Notes under the pieces: model-generated | Told to the model about the DNA's origin: nothing | What the model saw: only the letters and a program-made list of their open reading frames with translations | The model's database searches: none | Program-made: the position numbers and the translations under genes | Assembly (NCBI RefSeq): GCF_037975245.1 | Contig: NC_092568.1 | Span: 37,600,501 to 37,664,500, forward strand | DNA from: Apostichopus japonicus | Lineage: Eukaryota; Echinodermata; Holothuroidea; Aspidochirotida; Stichopodidae | Length of the DNA stretch: 64,000 bases | Direction of reading: 5' to 3' | Part shown: one piece after another, positions 25,901 through 37,900 of the stretch | How positions within the stretch are numbered: position 1 is the stretch's first letter | Layout of the letters: each line of letters opens with the position of its first letter

Positions 25901-28900
25901 AAAAAACATATGCCCATCATCATCATGTAAGCAGATAAATGGCTGGTATCATTATATTCAGCTGCATCAAGTACACAAGATCATGAGATTTTGTCCAGCT
26001 TCTCTCCACTCATCCCTACATTAATACCAAACGTCTCAGTCAGAGTATGAACAAGGAAGACTTGTATACTTTGGCTATAAACATTTCAAATGCTTCCTGT
26101 GTAACACCTAAATCTGTTATAAATGGTATGTTTCTGCTCTGGTGCTCATACTTTTTGGTTTGTATTCATACTCAGCAAAATTAAGTAAACAGCACATATA
26201 CTGGTACTCATACTAATATTAGTATACTCTGGACCTTGTACGCATACTCGGAGCTTTGTATTCACACTGCAAGTGTGGTTGGAGGAAGATTTGGGGATTG
26301 CTTTTCTTGACCCACCATGGGTCACTGGCCTCTCCCTTTCATAACATTTAGAAGGTTATTCACTGGGGGTGGGGGAGGGGCAAGTGCATGAATATTACCA
26401 ATTGTTATAAGTAAGGTAGATCAGAGTGCATATCTATAGGATATAGGTAAGTATCTTCATTAGTAAATACCCAAACCAGTAAGTTTTAGGGATGTACAAG
26501 GTGGATTACGAATGTATACATGTATCAACTCTTGAGATGTTTTGCATCACTTATGGAGAAGAGAGCAACAAACAGAGAACCATCATTATCCTTAAATTGC
26601 TCATTTTGTCCAAAACAGATGACGTTCGTGACGGAGGATGGTCTAGATCATGATAACCATTCTGATGGTAGTATACAGACACATGCAGAAGAATTACAGA
26701 AACAAGTGAGTATGATTAACATAGGTGGTATACAGACACATGCAGAAGAATTACAGAAACAAATGAGTATGATTAACATAGGTAGTATACAGACACATGC
26801 AGAAGAATTATAGAAACAATTGAGTATGATTAACATATGTAGTATACAGACACATGCAGAAGAATTACAGAAACAAGTGAGTATTATTTACATAGGTAGT
26901 ATACAGACACATGCAGAAGAATTATAGAAACAATTGAGTATGATTAACATATGTAGTATACAGACACATGCAGAAGAATTACAGAAACAAGTGAGTATTA
27001 TTTACATAGGTAGTATACAGACACATGCAGAAGAATTACAGAAACAAGTGAGTATGATTAACACAGGTAGTATACAGTCACATGCAGAAGAATTACAGAA
27101 ACAAGTGAGTATGATTAACATAAGTAGTATACAGACACATACAGAAGAATTACAGAAACAAGTGAGTATGATTAACATAAGTAATATACAGACACATGCA
27201 GAAGAATTACAGCAACAAGTGAGTATGATTTAACATAGGTAGTATACAGAAACATGCAGAAGAATTACAGAAACAAGTGAGTATTATTAACATAGCCTGT
27301 CACATAAATAATCATGTGATTGTAAATGCTTTGTGGTATTGGCCTATACCTGTTTATAGATGCTGTTGACAATTGCATTTACTCACTTCCAACATTCACA
27401 TTAAAAAAACTCTAGTTGTGACATGAAATTTTCCAAAGTGTCAAGGCTTGAAAAATTAATTGGATTGGATAACTCCTGGCTGCATACTAAGTTCTCAGTG
27501 TATGCATTTGTGTACATACTGCACATTTTATACAGTACTGAGTAAATTGTACAATAGTAATATGATGTGGCCACAGAGTAGGTGTGCAATTTGGCTATGT
27601 TTAAATGGCAAATCAATGTGAAATTAGCTTTAATACAGTATATACTGTTCACCACAAATTGCTGGGAATGGCTGATACTTAAGTTGACAGGACTAATTGG
27701 CCATTTGACGGAAACTTAAATTTCTGTACACATATTATAGTATCTGATCCATTCATTTAATGTGTATATGAAACATTCAAGGGTGGAAACACTATGATGC
27801 TACTACCATGGGAAGCTTGCATGCCAATCGCTAATGATCTAGCCAACTGGCACAAGTATCATGGAAATACATTGCCAGCTAATGCTATCTAATGTTCTCC
27901 TTTACATAATTTGCAAGCTAATAATTCTGTAAGAGGTAGTCATTACAAGAAGTTGCACTTAGACACTTTTAACCTTGAACAAACAATAATAGCTATTATT
28001 GCCAAGAGAGAAGAAAAAAAACACAGCATCTTAACAGCATGGCTATTATCAGTGAAAATTAAGTTAAATAGCTAATGTAGGAATATTTCCTTTGAAACCA
28101 TTTGATACCATAGGCACTGTACATGGAAAAGACTTATGTATTGTATTGTTAACATAAATCAATAACATGGAAAATGTAAAAAATGGGGGGAAAAACTGCA
28201 TTAAAATATATAAGCTGATTTAAAAAGTTATAATGATTCTTTATGCTCAATAATATATAGTTTAACAACTTTCTCTTGATATCAGTCTTTGACAAATTTT
28301 ACTGGAAATATGTTCAATTGTAACACCGACAATGGTTTCATTCAGACCTTTTGTTGTATCGCTGAAAAGGAGAAAAATTTGAAAGGGGAAAAAATTTCTC
28401 ATGGACGTGCATTTTGTAAAGGCAAGCATGTAAATTGATGCTAATCTCATTCCCTGAAGCTGTAAGGACAGATTTCAACAAGGTCAGTAGTCCTTGCAGC
28501 TGCTAGATTTTAAGCAAACACATATCCAATCATTCATTGTCGTGCCATTTCCAGGTGCACGACAAAGGTATCCAATTCCTGGATCGAGGTGCCCAATCAT
28601 CTCTTACATATAGCTCTCTCTCTCTCTCTCGCTTTATGTTGCGGTGGTATATATCATACGCGCAGCACTGCAACAACTCACTTAATAACCGTGTAATGTG
28701 GACAGCATGGTAATCATAGCAACGCATAGCAGTCCTCATCAATTTTACATTGTGTGTTTCATACGTGTTTGAAGTAAAGATAGTAGGCAAACACGCTTCA
28801 GCAGAAGGCATCATTGGCATATTGGCAAGTTGAGGGTGAAATGTAATTAGGCACGTACAGAATAATCCGCTGATTCAGTGTTCCGTGATGATACTTGCCT

Positions 28901-31900
28901 CTCTTTTTTTTATCTTTTCTTTCTTTTGGCGTGTGTATGTGTTGTGATTTTGAGAAGGTAGCGAGAGAAAATTACTGTCAATTATGTAAGATAAAATCTA
29001 GATTTGGAAGACTTCTTGGAAAGAGAAATGTTTGAATCACCATCAAAGTTAGGTAGGAAGTTAAGATGTCGAAACACAAGTCACTAAAATCTGTGTCTTT
29101 TGCTAACAGAGAGCCTATTTGTCTCTTTTCAATGGGTTTGGTAGATTCCTTTCTTCCCCAGTATGTTCCAGTCTAGGGTAAGTTGGTAGCAGCATGCACC
29201 CACCCATGTTGAACATGAAAGGTAATAACATCCCCTTTGCCATCCAGAACAGGTCTGTAGGATAAACTATCAAAGTTTGTTTCTGAATCTGTTTAATATC
29301 CTAGTTTTCAGGTTTAGACTTACTTCTCTAATGTTTAATTTAACTGTTAACAAATCATTCTCCAAATGATAATACTTTAAGCATAGCTGGCTGGTCACAA
29401 ACCCGTACAACCATGCTGAAAATAATGATGAACACTGCAGAAGGTAGATCTAAACCAACATATGGTAAAAGCATCTTCATCGCAGAGTGGAATTTTGTTA
29501 AAACTTCTCCAGCGGGCCATAAATGTATTTGATTGGCTGCTAGGAAGGTCACCAAACTTTCTGACCTACCAATTTGTGTTCAAAGACAACTATGTCTGAC
29601 CAATTTAATGAGTGAGGATTATAAATGTGCATGATTTTCCTATACTTGGCGACCACCAAAGACCTGACTAAAAGGACACTGCAAAGAAGTGTAATAGTTG
29701 GGCAGTATTAGCTTCTCAAATAGGATGTCATGGTGTTAGTTTGTTTCATTTTCCAAGCTAATTAATGATCATTATGGGTTAGTTTACTACATATATGATG
29801 CAGACTAGCTTGCTATCATGTGCTTTGGTATGTACTTCACAACCACATTTGTGTCGCGTGGGCTTGTGTGAAAAAGAAAGCAGCAAAGGATAAATCAATT
29901 TCACAGCAGAACATCAATGGAATGCTTTAGTTGTATACATATAGCTATGTAGGTATATATAGGTATATATAGGTATACATAGGTATATATACCTAAGGTG
30001 TATAAAGGTATATATAGGTATATATAGCCAAGGTGTATGTAGGTATATATACCTAAGGTGTATAAAGGTATATATAGGTATAGATACATAGGTTATATAC
30101 CTACGGTGTATCTAGGTATATAGCTATCACACCTTTATTATCCAGTATTATCCACATCTAGCTATATTAGTGAGGTGAAGGTGGTACCAAACATATACTA
30201 GCAATATAGCACCTCAAAGTAACATGAGCAATTTTTTCCCCACATATATCAGGTATTACTCAGTTTGAACATGTTTCACATGTCTCACTCAATACAGATT
30301 ATAAATGTTTCAAAAATTCATAAGCGTTGCGTAGCAACTATGCTACGATCTCATTAATTACCAGCTAATGAGAATTTAGCAATAACTTGAAGCCAATGCA
30401 ACATGATTGAATCTAAACTAATGGCAGTTATTGAATATTCATGAAATGTTTATTGAATGGTCTCCTTATTAACCACAATTAACCACACTCTGTTTGGAAA
30501 GATGCATAGGAAATCTGCTTTGTGAAGGATATGTGCATGAAGTATGCTTTTTGTTCATGGAAATGTACTTTCTGTGAGATATATCCAAGTAATCATGAAA
30601 GCATAACTGAGATAATACGGTGGATTGGTGTCTTTTTTCTCTTCTTCTTTGAATGAGCGATGATTAAAGTAGGAAAATAAGGATTGATAATTGGTAGATT
30701 ATAAGAAATTGTAATTCTTGAGGCCCCCTTGTTTGAATCGTGTCTGTTTGATCAATTATCATCTTTACTCTGTCAAAATTTGTGTATAACCACCCTGTCA
30801 GTGCTTGTTTCAGGTTTGACTTAAATTTGGTTACTTTTCGTTAGTCAGCCTCATATTTCTTACTCTATTTCATAATCAACTATGACATTAAATCTACCTC
30901 ATATTGCCTGGATTGTCAACTAGGAAGTTACCAAAGAAGTAAAAAAAAAGGAAGGATCCAGCGAGGAAATAAAGTAACTTAGTCTGAAAGAAAAGCTGCT
31001 TTTGTAGAGTGGGAACTTGATACTTAAATAAATGCCAGCAGAAAGAGTCCTTCGTGAATTTCTTCAAGTGTTGCCAATCTGTAAAAATTTGCTTTTTTCC
31101 GGGCAATCAATCTATATTGGTCAAATAATCTGTGCAGCACTGTGGGCAAGGTTGTCTGGGTTGGATGTTTCTGTAAAGCACACATATATGACAGTAGGTT
31201 TAACTTCGTTCACTCTACTGTGAAACAATTCAACCTTGACATTCAACGAAAAAATGAGAGGCAAATAAATTTTGGGACAAGCCAAAGTAGACCTTTGCTT
31301 GATAAAACATCATAGAATTATTGGGGAAGGTGATCGTACTAATCAGATCTTCAGGATTAAAAATGGATGAGGAAGTTAGGAAGAGAGTAGCTCTAGGTTC
31401 AACCTGCAGAAGGATTGATAAATCAAATATTATCCTTTCAGGGTATATTGTAACAGGTTAGGAGGTTACTCTTCTTCTTCAGAAGTCACAAGGACTTTTG
31501 TAGAAGTCTGCAAATTCTACCAACTAAACAGGTAGCTCTGAGGAGTCTGGTCTTAGTCTATTTTATCCAGTATGTTATCCAATTTGCATATCAAAGATTT
31601 CATGGTAGCGTATAGGGCAGAAGAGTGGGATTTGTCTGCAGAAAAGATTGGAAGTAAACCCCCCCCCCTTGAAAACACTTGGCAGTGTTTGAATATTCAG
31701 AATGTATATTTTACTATGGGTACGTTGGACTGGTAATCTTGAGTCATAACGCGAGTCAAGTTGTTGGTAACTACGTACCTGTTATGGCGCTTGCGTTCAG
31801 CGACTAGCTCGCTCGAGCAGGAAACTCCAGTAATTTGTCATACTTGTGACTATGCCTGCGTACATAGTTGTTCACCAGAAGTTCTCCTTGTATATTCATC

Positions 31901-34900
31901 TACTTTCCTGCAAAATTCACTTTTACCAGCAATCCGAACTGTACACCACATTTACCACTTTTGACCAGAAGATAAGTTTGTGGAATGAGTTGCTATTTTT
32001 CTGTATGACGTAGATCGTGTCATGCGGCCGACCCAGAGAGCTGGTCATGACATAGATCGTGTCATGCGGCCGACCAAGAGAGCTGGTCATGACATAGATC
32101 GGGTCATGCAGCCGACCAAGAGAGCTGGTCATGACATAGATCGTGTCATTCGGCCGACCAAGAGAGCTGGTCATGACATAGATCGGGTCATGCGGCCGAC
32201 CCAGAGAGCTGGTCATGTCATAGATCGTGTCATGCAGCCGACCCAGAGAGCTGGTCATGACATAGATCGGGTCATGCGGCCGACCCAGAGAGCTGGTCAT
32301 GTCATAGATCGTGTCATGCAGCCGACCCAGAGAGCTGGTCATGACATAGATCGTGTCATTCGGCCGACCCAGAGAGCTGGTCATGACATAGATCGTGTCA
32401 TTCGGCCGACCCAGAGAGCTGGTCATGACATAGATCGTGTCATGCGGCCGACCCAGAGAGCTGGTCATGACATAGATCGGGTCATGCAGCCGACCCAGAG
32501 AGCTGGTCATGACATAGATCGGGTCATGCCGCCGACCCAGAGAGCTGGTCATGACATAGATCGGGTCATGCAGCCGACCAAGATAGCTGGTCATGACATA
32601 GATCGGGTCATGCAGCCGACCAAGAGAGCTGGTCATGACATAGATCGGGTCATGCAGCCGACCAAGAGAGCTGGTCATGACGTAGATCGGGTCATGCGGC
32701 CGACCCAGAGAGCTGGTCATGACGTAGATCGTGTCATGCGGCCGACCCAGAGAGCTGGTCATGACGTAGATGGTGTCATGCGGCCGACCCAGAGAGCTGG
32801 TCATGACGTAGATCATGTCATGCGGCCGACCCAGAGAGCTGGTCATGACGTAGATGGTGTCATGCGGCCGACCCAGAGAGCTGGTCATGACGTAGATCGG
32901 GTCATGCGGCCGACCCAGAGAGCTGGTCATGACGTAGATCGTGTCATGCGGCCGACCCAGAGAGCTGGTCATGACGTAGATCGTGTCATGCGGCCGACCC
33001 AGAGAGCTGGTCATGACGTAGATCGTGTCATGCGGCCGACCAAGAGAGCTGGTCATGACGTAGATCGGGTCATGCGGCTGACCCAGACAGCTGGTCATGA
33101 TATAGATCGTGTCATGCGGCTGACCCAGAGAGCTGGTCATATTTTGCTAGCTAGTGTTTGTACATTTTGATGAGGTTTAGATTCTCAGACTGGCTTGAGC
33201 ATCTCGCGCCTGCCAGTCGAATGCACCATATGTCTAACAAGAGTTATTAAATGAACAACAAATTGGTCAGCTATTGACTTTGGTCATGTGTGTATTTGAC
33301 ATGTCACTTAAGCTTTCTCTCAATGCAAGGGGAATCAGGATTTCGTGTTCCCTTGGGGAGGTAATGAAGCTAAGCCGGGATGCTGTGGTATCAGATGCCC
33401 CTGTGCATTTACCGAAGTGAGCATGGCTTCTGAACATTATAAAAACTGTTTGAAGATTCACTATAAAACATCTTTCACATACCACTGAAGTCTATAATCA
33501 GATATGATATTTTCGTTGCCCCCCCTTTCTTTGGGGGGTCTTAATGTTGTATAAAAATCCTCTCATTACCTTGATAAGACACCTACGGTGACAATTACCT
33601 GGGAATCTAAAGAATTTATCTCTTTCTCTTAAACTTGATGATTTTGATTTATCATTTGAAATTGAGAATATTCAATCACCTTCCAACTAATCTGCATTCA
33701 GATCAATAGTGGGAGAGATTCCACAGAGATAACTATAGATGAAAAAAGTATAGAGTAGAGTTCCAGTCATATTGAAACATGGAGTAATATACTGTTCCTT
33801 AGATCTAATAAATAAATGAACACCCTTTTATGTAAAACATGGCATTAATAATGAAATTCCTGTTTTATTAAAAAAAAAAAATTCTTACAACAAACAATCT
33901 GTGAAGGTGGCGTCAAATTGTTAATATCATTTGATCAAAACATTTTCCCAGTTTCTGTGATATTTGACATTTTGGCAAATGTTTCATTTTCAGAGAGTTT
34001 CACGCCAACCTAACTATTGTCTTTGAAAGTAGACCAACGGACAGGCCATACCTTTTCAACCAAAACTGTCGTTGATTGTATTCCCCTCTGACAGGTTTTT
34101 CGACCAATCAAATTCAAACTGCTCAACAACCACTGAGCTGATCATTTCAAATAGGTTTTTATTTTGTGTATGGATGGATCAATTCAGAAAGAAAATATTT
34201 CAGATTTGTCGAAGAGAAGCCTTTTCCCTGTGGTAAATTTCACTGATTCTTAAACTTTCTGAAATATTTCCTAGTTAACGTAATATAATATGCATCCAGA
34301 ATAGCATGCTCTATTATGATATTTTTTCTTCAAAATTGGCGTGATATTTGAACTTTGCATCCAGATGACAAATTTCATTTCCAATGTATGAAAGTTCTTA
34401 AAAGTTGGTCTAGTTTTAAAATATGTATCCAGATAGTATGCTTCATTTTCCAGTATTTATTGTTATTAAAGTATTTTAACAGTCATAGTTTACAAATGTT
34501 TCTAACAAAGATCAGAATCAAATGAGGAAATTCAGAAAGGAACGTAAAGTGAAAGGTAAAAAAAGTAAATGTACATTTCCAAACATTCAAAATTTGCAAC
34601 CTTAACGAAGGACAAATTATCAGGATTATGAAAGGGATCAGCAGGCTTAGCAGAATATTCACCCCAGTAACATCACATACCACCCACTAAGTTACTTTTT
34701 CAAGTGAATCAATGCTCTTTAAATAGCAAATATTAGACCCTATATTTGAATGTTTAAGAAGAAGATGCTAAAACAAGTGCTTTCATAGAGGCAAATGTTA
34801 GACCATAGATTTTTATGTATTAGAAGAAGATGTTAAAACAAAGAGGTTTCATAGAGGCAAATGTTAGACCATAGATTTGTATGTGTTAGAAGAAGATGTT

Positions 34901-37900
34901 AAAACAAAGAGGTTTCATAGAGGCAAATGTTAGACCATAGATTTTTATGTATTAGAAGAAGATGTTAAAACCAAGAGGTTTCGTAGCGGCAAATGTTAGA
35001 CCATAGATTTGTATGTATTAGAAGATGCTAAAACAAAGTGCTTTCATAGAGGCAAATGTTAGACCATAGATTTGTATGTATTAGAAGAAGATGTTCAAAC
35101 AAACAGGTTTCAGAGCGGCAAATATTAGATCATAGATTTGTAAATCACAGTGGTGTAACAATAAGCACCAACAGAATTCAATTATTACATTTTACCAATT
35201 ATTAAAAAATGAATTTTTCTTCTTCATCTGGAGCTGTTCTTCAGCCAGAAGAACTTCATGATCTTATTCAATCCCAGGTCATGCAGGGAATAATCCAGAG
35301 AACAGAATTACCTCACACGTCCCTCAAAAGATTTGAAATCTCTACTCCTGGGATGGTGTCATATCCTTGATTGGGTGAATCGGTTCAAATTGTTCACTGG
35401 TGACTTGATTTGACCATTGAGGCTTCAAATGTAGGCCAGGTTAATAATTATACAAGGATGAGCATATAGTACTTTAATACTGAGTAGGTGAGTTTGCACC
35501 ACATATTAAAGTACAGCCTAAGCGGAGGAGCAAACCCTTGTTCATCTCGACTACTCGACTCGTTAATGGATCCCTCTTCCCAAGGGGCTCCTTACGCATG
35601 TTTTAGAGCCAAGATAAGATCATGCTTAGTATGAGATTCTGTTGGAGACATGCTTCATTTAATTGTTCGGTACAACCAGCCCTGGCAGGCTCGTTGTAGG
35701 CAGCGACGACGACATCGGCTGCGAGAGGGATTTCTCCGCATCAGTCATTCTTCCCTTGGCAAATCCTGATTTCTCGGTAGACCGATGTCTCAGTCCTTGG
35801 AGAAGCCACTCTGCTAAAGACACTGAACTATTTGATAGCAATATCTTGAAATATGATTGTATGCATGCTTGGTTCATAAAGGTAAAGTTCATTGTAATTT
35901 GTTATCATGGGAGGGCAAGTAGTTTGCATGATTTTGTGTCCATATAGAAGACATTTTGGGGTTGAACTTGATAAATTTGTAGATGATATGAGAAACTTAA
36001 AATGCAATGCTGGAGGCCCCCAAAAAAATTCTACTTTTTTGGCTCATACTAAAGTATTTTAGTACACAAATAATACTGTGGTTCCCGTTTAGTCAAAAGA
36101 GAAATTTGATGTAAAAAAAAAAAAAAAGATTCTCACTGACCACTTGACTTTTGGGTAGCATTTCTTCGATTGAAAGTAAATTATGGTTAAAAAAACTGCC
36201 TAAACGTCTGGTCATATTAAGTAGGATACGCTGATATTATAGGCCAGTATACATACTGTGCCACACAATGTTGAGGTTTTGCCGCAATTGAAATGCCTGC
36301 CTAGTGAAATATGTTGACATCTAGGGTATTTCTTCATTTGATTTAGCAATTAATCGTGTTTGCAGTTAGTTTCCAGTCATTGGATGCAATATTAATCGAA
36401 TCCACGAAATGTAAAGCTTTGGGTATGTCTCAGTCTCCCTGCCATAATGTAAGGCTTTCAGAAAGTCACAACAAAATCAGCGAAGGGAACACCACGGTAA
36501 AAAAAAGCCCCAGATAGATTCCATATTCCATATACGATTTCAAAAGTTAAAAATTTTCCATCTCAGTGCAATATATACATGCCTACTGTACATATGGTCC
36601 ATAGGTGTTAGTTTGCATCACTAAGTTAACTCTGTGCATAGTGTCTTGTTGTTGGTTCTGCTAAGATAACTAAGTCACACAGGGCCTATTGTACAGTGTA
36701 CTCTTTTGTAATATGATCTTTTTTTCCTGTACCTATGGGTTAAATCATTTTCATAGCTGAAGATAAAACAAAAGAATATATGGTCCATGTCTGAATTTGA
36801 TAACATCAACAAAAATTGTGACTCAAAAGAGAATCACTTGCATGCATTGACTTCATAAACTCTTGAACATGGTTTCCCAAATTTTTGTTGCATTTTATCT
36901 GGCAGCTTTCATGTTCATAACGTTTTAGAGTTTTGATACAAAGGTCCAGTGGTTCTATCGTACGTGCCATATCATTTGGAGTAAACTGACTGAACAACTG
37001 CATCAGAGATATATATCTTTCAGTAGCTGTTTGGGCATCAAGTGCTCTAGCAGGCTGGCAAGAAGTTATACCAGCACCGTACGAGAATATTTCCTTTTCA
37101 ACGTAAATAGAATTACAAATATAGGCAAATCAAAATTGTGACACACATTGGTAGAAAACAGAAATGCGAGAGAGGGTGAACAAGTCAGAGAGAATGAAGC
37201 ACAGGATTTAAAAATGGTTACTATAAATCACATTTATTGGATTTTTGAAGAAATATCACGATTTATAGGACTGAATTTATCATTGGTCGAGAGGGGAGAG
37301 ACCTGACTGTTGGACCGACCAGTTTAACAATATTTTCTGAATGAAAGAATTGGATTTCCATAACTTCTGATCTATGTTTTAAATTTTTTTTTTAAATTTT
37401 TATTATTTTACAGGACATGTGCCATGACCACCTTCACTTTGCTTGCTGTTCACCTGTCATGCTTCTCAAGGAAAAGGTAAATGCAAATCAAGGATCTGAA
37501 TAATCTATCCTCTTTTTCACTTTTTTTCTGTGTATAGGACTCTAAAGTTCTAGATACTTACTATAGTACCCTTGTGTCCATCTCCAAACTTGTAATATCA
37601 GATGGATTGAGCATTATTTTAGCTTCATATTTCAGTTTGGATAATAGAGTAACAGAAGTATAATTACAAAAGAATGTCATACTGGGAATGTCATAAACAC
37701 AAGAGAAAAAAAAGAGGGGCACTTTCTTTGCCGAAAATATGCAATCTTCTTTATGAAGTCTGAATCAGTTCTTGAATCGGCTTTGCTTTGCTGACTTTCC
37801 CTGTTTGAGTTTATTCTGATAAAGAGGACTTCCTCATTGTTAAACAATGCAAACAATTCTTGACATTGCAAAAGTTTTCACCTGCAAATCTCACCTGATC

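Noticed and set aside
31923-33170. Open frames of 405 codons (minus) and 382 codons (plus) as repetitive proteins
   Set aside because: They are produced by a 42-bp unit, a multiple of three, with no stop in those frames. They lack a splice or promoter context, lie in an intron, and their ends run into random text.
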